From: Permianibacter fluminis
GTDB lineage: Bacteria; Pseudomonadota; Gammaproteobacteria; Enterobacterales; Permianibacteraceae
Assembly (NCBI RefSeq): GCF_013179735.1
Contig: NZ_JABMEG010000001.1
Coordinates: 3,410,001-3,474,000 of the forward strand
Length of the DNA: 64,000 nucleotides
Direction: 5' to 3'
The translations under genes were made by a program, and so were the position numbers. Shown here one piece after another: positions 52,162 to 60,232 of this stretch; positions within the stretch are counted from its first letter, which is position 1, and every line of letters starts with the position of its first letter. Under the pieces are notes generated by a model. That model did not search any database. It had not been told where the DNA came from and saw nothing but the letters and a program-made list of their open reading frames with translations.

Positions 52162-53132
52162 GGCGCATTCCCCTGCCGCGCCGCTTCCCGGCGGACAAAT
52201 TCGACGATGCTTGGCACCAGTTCCGGCGCCAGTGGCACGGTCGGATTGCTGTAACTCGCTTGCTGACCCGCCAGATCGGCGGCTGCAATCTGCTTCAGCA
52301 CATGATTCATATTGGCAATACGCCGCGACTGCACACCTGCCACGCCCGCCAGCGCGGCCGCGTCAATCGCACCGACCTGCAAATCGGCGTCACCGGATAT
52401 CGTCAGCACCGGCAGGGTCAGCCGAGCAAGCTCCAGCGCCGGATCGCGGCGCAACCACGATTGCATATACGGTTGCACACTCGGCCGGAACAAGGCCTGC
52501 AACTCGGCCGGCACATCGGCCACCAGACGACCCGCTTTCAATTCGTTCAAAATGCGACGCGACTCCGGCACCAGTTGCGGCGCCTGCTGCTGCAATTGCT
52601 CAATGAGGATTTGATCAGCAGGCCGACCGGCGCCAGCCAGCAACACCACACCCGCCACCGTTCGGCGCTGCGCCGCCAGCGTCGCCAGCAAAGCGCCTTC
52701 GCTATGACCAATCAGAAACGGTTTGGCAAAACCGCGACGCGCCAGTTCGGCTAGCCAGGCATCGGCATCATTGACGTAGGTGTCGAGCCGCAACTGGCTT
52801 TCATCCGGTTGCGCCCACGTGCTTTCGCCGATCATCCGCTTGTCGTAACGCAGCGTCGCGATGCCTTGCGCGGCCAGCTGCTGCGCCAGCATTTTCAAAC
52901 TGTCATTGCGGCCGGGCATCATGCGACTGTTGCCGTCCCGATCGGTCGGACCGGAGCCGGCAATAATCAACGCCACCGGCGTCGGCGCGGTGGTGAGCGG
53001 CTGCTCGAAGCTGCCGCGCAGCGTCACGTCCGGCAACTTCAACTCCAGCGGCTGGCTGCGAAATTCCAGCGCCATGCTGCTGCTGGAAATGGCCAATGCC
53101 AGTATCGGAAGCCATGTTTTCACCTGAGCCAT
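52158..53132 (-). CDS. Secreted alpha/beta hydrolase
   Basis: 324 residues from ATG 53132 with signal peptide (MAQVKTWLPILALAISSSSMA). Alpha/beta hydrolase landmarks: oxyanion segment IIAGSGPTDRDGNS, nucleophile elbow GHSEGALLA (Ser), acid in SGDADLQVG and the catalytic His in NMNHVLKQIA. Similar proteins are annotated as serine aminopeptidase S33-like esterases. Periplasmic location inferred from the signal peptide. Second-last gene of the SPFH operon. Confidence 0.88.
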   Translation of the reverse strand: MAQVKTWLPILALAISSSSMALEFRSQPLELKLPDVTLRGSFEQPLTTAPTPVALIIAGSGPTDRDGNSRMMPGRNDSLKMLAQQLAAQGIATLRYDKRMIGESTWAQPDESQLRLDTYVNDADAWLAELARRGFAKPFLIGHSEGALLATLAAQRRTVAGVVLLAGAGRPADQILIEQLQQQAPQLVPESRRILNELKAGRLVADVPAELQALFRPSVQPYMQSWLRRDPALELARLTLPVLTISGDADLQVGAIDAAALAGVAGVQSRRIANMNHVLKQIAAADLAGQQASYSNPTVPLAPELVPSIVEFVRREAARQGNAP

Positions 53133-53184
53133 TCCTCTCTGCGACGTGCGGCCGTTATCTAGGCGTTGGCGGTCGGAACCGTGT

Positions 53185-53376
53185 TCAAACGGCACGTTTG
53201 AACAGGGCCACCACCGCGCCGGTAGCACCGCGATAGCTGTTGGTATCAACGGTGCTGACCAGCTCCCAGCCTTCTCTGCCAAGACGATTCAAATCGCCTT
53301 CAAAGTCATCCCATTTGAATTTACCGGACAGGAAATGCTTGCCATCAAACGCGTGCACTTTGTATTCCCAACGCAT
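53185..53376 (-). CDS. DUF4177 small protein
   Basis: 63 residues from ATG 53376: [10 protein letters not shown], then [18 protein letters not shown] and [15 protein letters not shown] at the start and the LNxLGxEGWELV motif define DUF4177. Ten bases after the SPFH gene and 52 bp before the hydrolase; same operon. Function unknown. Confidence 0.88.
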   Translation of the reverse strand: MRWEYKVHAFDGKHFLSGKFKWDDFEGDLNRLGREGWELVSTVDTNSYRGATGAVVALFKRAV

Positions 53377-53386
53377 GGCGGCTACC

Positions 53387-54244
53387 TCAGCTGTACAGCG
53401 AACCGGTATTGACCACCGGCTGGGTGTTCTGCTCCGAGCACAGCACCACCAGCAGATTGCTGACCATCGCGGCCTTGCGCTCGTCATCCAGTTCGACCAC
53501 GCCTTGCGCTTTCAGTTGTTCCAGCGCCAACCGGACCATGCCGACCGCACCTTCAACCACTTTCTGCCGCGCCGCGATCACCGCCGTTGCCTGTTGCCGA
53601 CGCAGCATGGCGTTGGCAATTTCCGGCGCGTAAGCCAAATGCGAGATGCGCGCTTCGATCACTTCCACCCCGGCCTTGCTCAGCCGATTATGAATTTCCT
53701 TGCGCAGTTCATCGGCGATTTCACCGGAATGGCTACGCAGCGAAATCACGCCCTCTTCGTGCTGGTCATACGGGTAGCTGGTGGCGAGATTGCGCAGCGC
53801 CGCTTCGCTTTGAATGCTGACGAAGTTTTCGTAGTCATCGACCATGAAAATCGCTTCGGCGGTATCGACCACTCGCCAGACCACGACCGCCCCGATTTCA
53901 ATCGGATTGCCTTCGGCGTCGTTCACTTTCAGTTTGCTGCCGTCGAAATTGCGCACCCGCAAGCTAATCGAACGCTTGGCGTAGAACGGGTTGGCCCAGC
54001 GCAGGCCGGGGTCACGGCAGGTACCGACATAGGAGCCGAACAACTGCAGCACCTTGCCTTCGTTCGGATTGACCATGAAAAAGCCGAACCAGCTGATAAA
54101 CACCGCCGCCGCCAGCAAGGCTGCCGGCACTTTGATGATCGGCGGCATTTCGATCACCAGCGCGATGCTGACAATCTGGGCAACAAGCAGCAGCACCAAC
54201 ATGCCGTAGCCGGACCGGCACGAACGGGTGATTTCTTGAGTCAT
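53387..54244 (-). CDS. SPFH/band-7 domain membrane protein
   Basis: 285 residues: two membrane helices near the N-terminus (about 12-33 and 38-60), then an SPFH domain (about 65-240; [79 protein letters not shown] cut here), and a helical tail. Such stomatin-like proteins form membrane microdomain assemblies. Start ATG 54244 follows a well-placed promoter (54293-54321). Heads the operon with DUF4177, hydrolase and Arc-like protein. Confidence 0.92.
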   Translation of the reverse strand: MTQEITRSCRSGYGMLVLLLVAQIVSIALVIEMPPIIKVPAALLAAAVFISWFGFFMVNPNEGKVLQLFGSYVGTCRDPGLRWANPFYAKRSISLRVRNFDGSKLKVNDAEGNPIEIGAVVVWRVVDTAEAIFMVDDYENFVSIQSEAALRNLATSYPYDQHEEGVISLRSHSGEIADELRKEIHNRLSKAGVEVIEARISHLAYAPEIANAMLRRQQATAVIAARQKVVEGAVGMVRLALEQLKAQGVVELDDERKAAMVSNLLVVLCSEQNTQPVVNTGSLYS

Positions 54245-54292
54245 GGCAAGTCTCCTGGATTCCAAACCGGGTTTCCGGCCCGGCTGAGCATA

Positions 54293-54321
54293 TTGATATT
54301 ATTTTGATATCGCTTTGTCAA
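54293..54321 (-). promoter_or_regulatory. Probable sigma-70 promoter of the SPFH operon
   Basis: Minus strand: TTGACA (54321-54316), 17-bp spacer, TATCAA (54298-54293), about 50 bp before the SPFH start. The surrounding AT-rich stretch contains direct repeats of TGATAT. The rest of the 340-bp divergent region up to 54591 shows no gene. Confidence 0.6.
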
Positions 54322-54590
54322 GACAATTTTCGATCAGGCAGTCCCGCTTCCGGAACCGGCGCCCCGTTTCAGGGACAGGTGTTAGTGACTTTCGGCACTG
54401 GGCTGGTCAATTTCGCCAATTTAAATTGCCGGCGTTTAAACCTTTCCCTTGCCGGTCAGCGTCTTACCCAGCAATCCCGACCTTGGCACAGCGGCTGCTT
54501 AGGTCACTGTACCGGCCCCTGCCGCCCCTGATTAAAACCCGCGCGATCGGCCAAAGCCGCCCGATTCGCCGATACCCCAAGGAGAGAACC

Positions 54591-55280
54591 ATGCGTAGCA
54601 AGCCTTTTGTCCTGAGCCCGACCGCGCTGATATTGGCCGCCCTGATTGGCCTGTGCACGCTGCCTGCCGTGCACGCGCACGATGTCCCGGATGGCAAGAA
54701 AGCCCGCGACATCGACACCGTCAATGCCGATATCGAGATTGGCCGTGACGCCGAAGCCGGCGACCTGGACACCGTCAATGGCGATATCGAAGTCGGCGCC
54801 GGCAGCAAGGTTGGCGATGCCGATACCGTCAACGGCGACATCACCCTGGCTGACGGGGTCAGCGCCGGCGGTGCCGAAACCGTCAATGGCGATATCGAGG
54901 CCGGTCGCGATGTGGTGGCCAATGGCGATATCGAAACCGTCAACGGCGCCATCAAGTTTGATAACGGCGGCCGCGTCAGCGGTGGTCTGGAAACCGTCAA
55001 CGGCACCATCAAGCTGACCGGCACCTCGGTTGAGCGGGACATCGAAACTGTCAACGGCGACATCTCGCTGCTGGCCGGCAGCACGGTCAAAGGCAAGCTG
55101 ATTGTCCGCAAACCGCATGGCAACTGGTGCCTGTTCAGCTGCGATGACGACAAGCCAGTGATCGAAATCGGCGCCAACGCCGAAGTCGCCGGTGGCCTGC
55201 TGCTGGAGCGCGAAGTCGAGCTGCGTCAGGACCCGAGCGCCAAAGTCGGCCCGATTGTCTACGCCTACGACAAGAAATAA
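54591..55280 (+). CDS. Secreted repeat protein with periodic (D/E)TVNGDI motifs
   Basis: 229 residues from ATG 54591 behind GGAGAGAACC. Signal peptide core LILAALIGLCTLPAVHA. From about residue 40 to 165 the motif (D/E)TVN-(G/A)-(D/A/T)-I recurs seven times, every 18-20 residues (IDTVNADIEIG, LDTVNGDIEVG, ADTVNGDITLA, AETVNGDIEAG, IETVNGAIKF, LETVNGTIKL, IETVNGDISLL), consistent with a beta-solenoid like bactofilin or DUF4097 proteins. Two cysteines (WCLFSC) lie in the C-terminal part. Function unknown; periplasmic or surface. Confidence 0.82.
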   Translation: MRSKPFVLSPTALILAALIGLCTLPAVHAHDVPDGKKARDIDTVNADIEIGRDAEAGDLDTVNGDIEVGAGSKVGDADTVNGDITLADGVSAGGAETVNGDIEAGRDVVANGDIETVNGAIKFDNGGRVSGGLETVNGTIKLTGTSVERDIETVNGDISLLAGSTVKGKLIVRKPHGNWCLFSCDDDKPVIEIGANAEVAGGLLLEREVELRQDPSAKVGPIVYAYDKK

Positions 55281-55293
55281 CGCGCACCCCCAA

Positions 55294-55347
55294 CCGCCCC
55301 GGTCATGGCCTATCCTCGGATCAGGCCGTGGCCGGGGCGGTTTTTTT
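55294..55347 (+). terminator. Intrinsic terminator after the repeat protein
   Basis: CCGCCCCGG at 55294 pairs with CCGGGGCGG at 55332-55340 through a longer imperfect stem (TCATGGCC/GGCCGTGG) and is followed by seven T residues. Confidence 0.85.
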
Positions 55348-55500
55348 CTGCCAGCGTTTTTCCGGCTCCGCGTCGAGCGGCAGCTCGGGTACAATGGCGC
55401 CGCTTTTTCCGGCCCGGCCGGAATTCATTGCTGATCAGCCCCGGTTTCCGGTGAGTCCTGACGACATAAAGACCTTGATCAAACACACAGAGCGCGACCC

Positions 55501-57180
55501 ATGAGTGATGCCGAAAAGCGTCCCAGCAATTTCATTCGCCAGATCATTGATGCCGATCTGGCCAGCGGCAAACGCACCTCGGTCGTGACCCGGTTTCCGC
55601 CGGAGCCGAATGGCTACCTGCACATCGGTCACGCCAAATCCATCTGCCTGAATTTCGGCCTGGCCCGCGATTACCAGGGCAGCTGCAACCTGCGCTACGA
55701 CGACACCAATCCGGAAAAAGAAAGCATCGAGTACGCCAATTCGATAGCCGAAGCGGTGGAGTGGCTTGGCTTCAGCTGGAGCGGTGAAAAACGCTACGCC
55801 TCGGATTATTTCGAGCAGCTGTATCAATACGCCGAGGAGCTGATCCAGAAAGGTCTGGCGTATGTTGACGACTCCACCCCGGAAGAAATGCGCGCCATGC
55901 GCGGCTCGCTGACCGAAGCCGGCAAGGAAAGCCCGTATCGCTCCCGTTCGGTGGCAGAAAACCTGGACATGTTCCGGCGCATGCGCGCTGGCGAATTCGC
56001 TGACGGCAGCAAGGTGCTGCGCGCCAAGATCGACATGAGTTCGCCCAACATTAACCTGCGCGATCCGGTCATTTACCGCATCCGTCGGGCGCATCACTGG
56101 CGCACCAATGACGACTGGTGCATCTACCCGATGTACGACTACACCCACTGCATCTCCGATGCGCTGGAAGGCATCACCCATTCGGTTTGTACGCTGGAAT
56201 TCGAAGATCATCGGCCCCTGTACGACTGGGTGCTCGACAACATCACCATTCCGTGCCACCCGCAGCAAATTGAATTTGCCCGCTTGCAGCTCGAAGGCAT
56301 GCTCACCTCCAAGCGCAAGCTGAACGAATTGGTGCAACGGCAAGTGGTCAGCGGCTGGGACGACCCACGCATGCCAACCATCATGGGACTGCGCCGTCGC
56401 GGCGTTACCCCAGCCGCGCTGCGGCTGTTCTGTGAACGCATCGGCGTGACCAAACAGGATTCCGTGGTCGAGCTGCAGCAGTTCGAAACCTGCGTTCGTG
56501 ACGATCTGGACCAGAATGCCGGTCGCGCCATGGCGGTACTGAATCCGGTCAAGGTCGTGATCGAAAACTGGCCGGCTGAGCAAGTGCAGGAGCTGACCGC
56601 GCATGCCCACCCGCAGAAGCCTGAAATGGGCGAACGCAAACTGTTCATGACCCGCGAACTGTTTATTGATCACAATGATTTTCGCGAAACCACCGACGAC
56701 AAGGATTTCAAACGCCTGTTGCTCGGCGGGGAAGTCCGGTTGCGCAACAGCTATGTGCTCAAGGCTGAACAGGCCATCAAGGACGCGACCGGCAAGCTCA
56801 CCGAGATTCGCGCCAGCGTCGACCACAACACGCTCGGCAAAAATCCGGAAGGCCGCAAGGTCAAGGGCGTGATCCATTGGGTCTCGGCCAGTCACTCGCT
56901 GCCTGCAGAGGTACGCCTGTACGAGCCGCTGTTCACCACACTGCGGCCCTGGGAACTGGACGACTACACCACGGCGCTGAACCCGGCCTCGCTGACCGTG
57001 GTCACCGGCGCCCGGGTTGAGCCGTCGCTGGCCAATGTCGCCCCGGAAACCCGGTTCCAGTTTGAGCGCGAAGGCTACTTTGTTGCCGACCGCCATGACT
57101 GCAAGCCCGGCCATTTGGTGTTCAACCGCACCATTGGCTTGAAAGATTCGTTTGCTAAGCTAGAAAACAAAGCCAAGTAA
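55501..57180 (+). CDS. glnS: Glutaminyl-tRNA synthetase
   Basis: Class I aminoacyl-tRNA synthetase, 559 residues. HIGH motif in [17 protein letters not shown] (about 35-50), KMSKS equivalent [12 protein letters not shown] / MTSKRKL region (SKRKL, about 268), and the C-terminal beta-barrels that read the anticodon. Length equals the usual 550-555. Typical of beta/gammaproteobacteria, which charge tRNA-Gln directly. Confidence 0.98.
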   Translation: MSDAEKRPSNFIRQIIDADLASGKRTSVVTRFPPEPNGYLHIGHAKSICLNFGLARDYQGSCNLRYDDTNPEKESIEYANSIAEAVEWLGFSWSGEKRYASDYFEQLYQYAEELIQKGLAYVDDSTPEEMRAMRGSLTEAGKESPYRSRSVAENLDMFRRMRAGEFADGSKVLRAKIDMSSPNINLRDPVIYRIRRAHHWRTNDDWCIYPMYDYTHCISDALEGITHSVCTLEFEDHRPLYDWVLDNITIPCHPQQIEFARLQLEGMLTSKRKLNELVQRQVVSGWDDPRMPTIMGLRRRGVTPAALRLFCERIGVTKQDSVVELQQFETCVRDDLDQNAGRAMAVLNPVKVVIENWPAEQVQELTAHAHPQKPEMGERKLFMTRELFIDHNDFRETTDDKDFKRLLLGGEVRLRNSYVLKAEQAIKDATGKLTEIRASVDHNTLGKNPEGRKVKGVIHWVSASHSLPAEVRLYEPLFTTLRPWELDDYTTALNPASLTVVTGARVEPSLANVAPETRFQFEREGYFVADRHDCKPGHLVFNRTIGLKDSFAKLENKAK

Positions 57181-57288
57181 CGCGATACCCCAACCTTTGA
57201 ACGGCCAGCGGGCGGCTATCTTGCTTAGGCACCTATGCCAATCTGCCAGATAACCAGCCCGCGGCGATTTCCCTGACAGGAGACCCCC

Positions 57289-57570
57289 ATGCCCCGTTCC
57301 CGCTTCGAGGAAGATGATTTGGACGAAACCGGCGGCCTAGACGAAAGTCTGCTGGATGAGGACGGCGAGCTCGACGACTTTGAAGACGAGCTCGGCGACG
57401 ATCTCGACGACGAGAAGCTCGAAGATCTGGCCGAGAAAGACGAAGAAGAAGACGATGATGACGAGGACGAAGACGACCTCGACATCAACAAGGAAACCGA
57501 AGACTGGAGCGAGTCGCTTGACGACATGGAGTCGGACTACTGGGAAGACTATACCCGCGGTCCGCGCTGA
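57289..57570 (+). CDS. Extremely acidic small protein
   Basis: 93 residues starting at ATG 57289 with CAGGAG upstream. By hand count about half of its residues are Asp or Glu (for example DEEEDDDDEDEDDLD). It begins MPRSRFEEDDLDE and ends YWEDYTRGPR; aromatic residues cluster at the end (DWSES, DYWEDY). Probably disordered; could be a nucleic-acid mimic, chaperone-like or metal-binding protein. Not recognised. The ribosome binding site and following terminator support expression. Confidence 0.75.
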   Translation: MPRSRFEEDDLDETGGLDESLLDEDGELDDFEDELGDDLDDEKLEDLAEKDEEEDDDDEDEDDLDINKETEDWSESLDDMESDYWEDYTRGPR

Positions 57571-57623
57571 GTCGCGACGAGGCCACGCGCATAGCGCGCA
57601 ACCAGAATCATCCGCATGAAAAC

Positions 57624-57658
57624 AAAACCGCCGCGCCTTGCGCGGCGGTTTTGTTTTT
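57624..57658 (+). terminator. Intrinsic terminator after the acidic protein
   Basis: AAAACCGCCGCGC-CTT-GCGCGGCGGTTTT followed by GTTTTTG: a perfect long stem 54 bp after the stop. Confidence 0.9.
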
Positions 57659-57989
57659 GCCTGCAGAGCGGCACGGATTGCCGATTTTTCGGCGCATCTG
57701 TACATAAAGATACAATTGCAGTGCAGCAACCATACAACTTTGCCAAGTTCCGTAGCCTGCTTCACATTTTCGCGCGACAATCCTGCTATCTTTGCGGTCC
57801 CGGCGAAGACCGGAAACCGAACCCGTAAAGGTGAGGTCAAATATCCGCATGGACTGGCACCAATAGCACAATTGGTGCTCTCCGCAGTCGTTGTCATGAC
57901 GGTAAATCGATTTGCCAGCAGCGTCACATCAGACATGTAGCCGCTTTGGTATAAAACGGTTGCTGCCTGTTGTAGCTGTCTGCAAGGAC
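57659..57989 (+). other. 330-bp non-coding stretch upstream of a hypothetical gene
   Basis: No gene is supported here. It contains GGTCCCGGCGAAGACCGG (57794-57811) near a purine-rich run GTAAAGGTGAGG, and an 8-bp inverted repeat GCACCAAT (57857-57864) / ATTGGTGC (57871-57878). It may be a structured 5' leader for the gene at 57990, but it matches no riboswitch consensus that I know. Confidence 0.35.
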
Positions 57990-58643
57990 ATGACTTTGGC
58001 ATCGCTCACGCAATCCCCCGCCCCGGCCATGCCGGACCGGGTTACTCGACTTTGGCTCGCCCATCGCGCTGAAGAATCTGCGTTGCACCTTGTTCCCGAG
58101 GCGGCGCAGCTGTGTGCCGAATTGTTCCAGCGTTTGCCGGAACATGAAGAGCTCGTGCTGTTGACGCGCTCCCCCGGCGTCAAGAACGAACAGGAAGCCC
58201 AGGCCTGTCAGCGTGCGCTGGCGGAAACGGCGTTTCATCTGGCGTTCACCGGCGGCAGCCATACCGTTCGGCTGAACATGATGCAGCTGTTTCAGCGCAT
58301 TCGGTTGAAACCGGCGTTCTACGACTATCTCGCTATTCGCCTGATCAGCCAGCAGCCCTCCGGCAGCAAACCGGTCAGTCCGGAAATGCAGCAGTTTCAT
58401 CAGGCACGTACCGAATTTTCCTCGGCGATGGATGGCATCGTGCAACAGCTTGAGGGCCGCATCGAGCAGACTTTCCACGCCTGCAATGCCACCCAATACA
58501 TTTCGCTGTCGGCAGCCAAAGACATTGCCCGCATCGTGCTACGGCAATATGTTCATGAAACCGCCGAGGTGCCGGACAGCAATGGCTTCAGCAGCGAGTT
58601 TTTGCGCCGCTATCAGCGTCGCTTGGCTGGCCTGGAAGGTTGA
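57990..58643 (+). CDS. Cytoplasmic alpha-helical protein, unknown function
   Basis: 217 residues from ATG 57990 (MTLASLTQSPAPAM). Predicted mostly helical with conserved-looking segments HEELVLLTRSPGVKNEQEAQ, LNMMQLFQRIRLKPAFYDYLAIRL and SAAKDIARIVLRQYVHETAE. No membrane helix, signal peptide or recognised motif. Several in-frame codons further upstream exist, but this ATG is the first that avoids the poorly coding leader. Followed by a strong terminator. Confidence 0.7.
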   Translation: MTLASLTQSPAPAMPDRVTRLWLAHRAEESALHLVPEAAQLCAELFQRLPEHEELVLLTRSPGVKNEQEAQACQRALAETAFHLAFTGGSHTVRLNMMQLFQRIRLKPAFYDYLAIRLISQQPSGSKPVSPEMQQFHQARTEFSSAMDGIVQQLEGRIEQTFHACNATQYISLSAAKDIARIVLRQYVHETAEVPDSNGFSSEFLRRYQRRLAGLEG

Positions 58644-58681
58644 ACCGAAGCACGTCTGCCGAAGCAACAACATTTGAAATG

Positions 58682-58719
58682 AAAAAGGCGCGTTTGCTTT
58701 TCGGCAAACGCGCCTTTTT
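58682..58719 (+). terminator. Intrinsic terminator
   Basis: AAAAAGGCGCGTTTGC at 58682-58697 and GCAAACGCGCCTTTTT at 58704-58719 form a perfect 16-bp stem with T and A tracts on both sides. It can also serve the convergent oxidoreductase gene. The stretch 58720-58874 has no gene I can support. Confidence 0.92.
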
Positions 58720-58874
58720 CTTATTTAAGCACTGAGCGAATTTTCAACGGCTGATTTTGCCGAGCCTGTCAAACCGTAACCAAGCCCAAGAGTGAGTTCC
58801 GCTGGTTCGATCGGCCTGCGCCCATTCTCGCCGGCGTTCTTGTTGGCGTGCTGGTCTGCGCTTCCGTTTCCTGA

Positions 58875-60143
58875 TTACTGCCGCCACCAATCGCGCAGCT
58901 CGTAATACCAATAGGTCAGCTGCGCCGCCAGCAAACCCAGCGGACCAAAGGTTGGCGCCAAACCATAACGAGACAAACCGTCCGGCATCGGTCGGCCTTC
59001 ATGAATGGCTTGCGCCAGCACTTCACCGGCAAGCGTCGTCGGTCCGACGCCATGGCCGCCAAACCCCATCGCGTAGCGTATGCCGTTCGGCAATTGGCCA
59101 ATCTGCGGCATCTCGTGACGGGCGTAACTCATCAGGCCGCTCCAGGCATGTTCAACCTTGACACCTGCAAGCTGCGGGTACACTTTCAGCAAATCACCAT
59201 ACAACAAACGGGCGACGTCAGCCGGTGCCCGATCGCGAATCGAAATGCGACCACCCCAGAGCAAGCGGCTGTCCGCCAGCGGTCGGTAATAATCGAATGC
59301 AAAGCGGGTGTCATAGACCGCAGCCTGCGTTTGCATGGCGCTGGCCAGACGTTCACCGAGCGGTTCCGTGGTCATGACATAAGTTGCAATTGGCAACACG
59401 GCGCGCGCCAGCGCTGGATACAAGCGGCCGATATAACCGCCACAGCAAAGCACCAGTTCCCGACAATGCAGCTCGCCACTCGCGGTTTTGACGACATGGC
59501 CACCAGACGTTGATTCGATGGTCAGCACCCGGCTGTTTTCATGCACGGCAACGCCCGCTGACGCCAGCACAGCCGCCAACCCCTGGGCATATTTCAGCGG
59601 GTGAAAATGAAAGGCATTGCGCTCGTGCAGCGCACCGAAATAACGCTCGCTACGCAACCAGTCTCGGCTCTGCTCGCGCGATATCGGCGCCCAATCCACT
59701 TCGAATTCTTGCAGCATGAACGTCCGCACTTGCTGCAACACCCGATCATCATCAAACCAGTTGGCAAGCAAGACACCGGACGGGTTCACATCGCAGGCAA
59801 TCTGGTAGCGCGCCACCCGCTGTCGAATAAGCTCGACCGCATCGAGTGTCAATTGATACAAGGCGCGTGCGCGCGGCCGGCCCAGCTGCTGAATCAGACT
59901 GGCATTACCGAGACTGAAGCCGCCAAAGACAAATCCGCCATTGCGACCGGATGCGCCAAAGCCGATCTGCTCAGCTTCCAGCAGCGCAATAGACTGTGCG
60001 CCCCGCTCCTGCAAACCCAGGGCCGTTGCCAACCCGGCAAAACCGCCGCCGATGATCGCGACATCGACATCCTTGCGACCGTGCAGCGCAGGGAACGCCG
60101 CGCCAGCCGAGCTGGCGCGGTAATAGGTGTGGTTGGCATTCAT
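58875..60143 (-). CDS. FAD-dependent oxidoreductase, DAO/PuuB-like
   Basis: 422 residues with the Rossmann dinucleotide motif VAIIGGGFAGLATALGL (about 28-44), ASGRNGGFVFGG, and the C-terminal DAO signature GFGGHGVGPTTLAGEVLAQAI. The combination resembles gamma-glutamylputrescine oxidase and glycine/D-amino-acid oxidases of the PuuB/OrdL group. The substrate is not predictable: no puu genes are nearby. No signal peptide. Confidence 0.88.
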   Translation of the reverse strand: MNANHTYYRASSAGAAFPALHGRKDVDVAIIGGGFAGLATALGLQERGAQSIALLEAEQIGFGASGRNGGFVFGGFSLGNASLIQQLGRPRARALYQLTLDAVELIRQRVARYQIACDVNPSGVLLANWFDDDRVLQQVRTFMLQEFEVDWAPISREQSRDWLRSERYFGALHERNAFHFHPLKYAQGLAAVLASAGVAVHENSRVLTIESTSGGHVVKTASGELHCRELVLCCGGYIGRLYPALARAVLPIATYVMTTEPLGERLASAMQTQAAVYDTRFAFDYYRPLADSRLLWGGRISIRDRAPADVARLLYGDLLKVYPQLAGVKVEHAWSGLMSYARHEMPQIGQLPNGIRYAMGFGGHGVGPTTLAGEVLAQAIHEGRPMPDGLSRYGLAPTFGPLGLLAAQLTYWYYELRDWWRQ

Positions 60144-60232
60144 GGCTTTAGCTTTTTTTTGAGGGGGTTATAGCAATTCTGAGAACATGTGCGGCGCTCT
60201 GCCGGGCCGATCAGCAGCCGATCAGCCACCGA

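Noticed and set aside
55435..57114. 559-codon open frame opposite glnS
   Set aside because: Pure mirror of glnS; composition and lack of motifs mark it as a shadow.
57857..57878. Inverted repeat GCACCAAT/ATTGGTGC as an NtrC site
   Set aside because: NtrC half sites are spaced more closely; the spacing here is too wide.
58731..58874. In-frame open stretch of about 48 codons after the oxidoreductase stop codon, hinting at a C-terminal extension or decayed domain
   Set aside because: No similarity to the DAO family, no start codon, and an open stretch of that length is not rare at this GC content.
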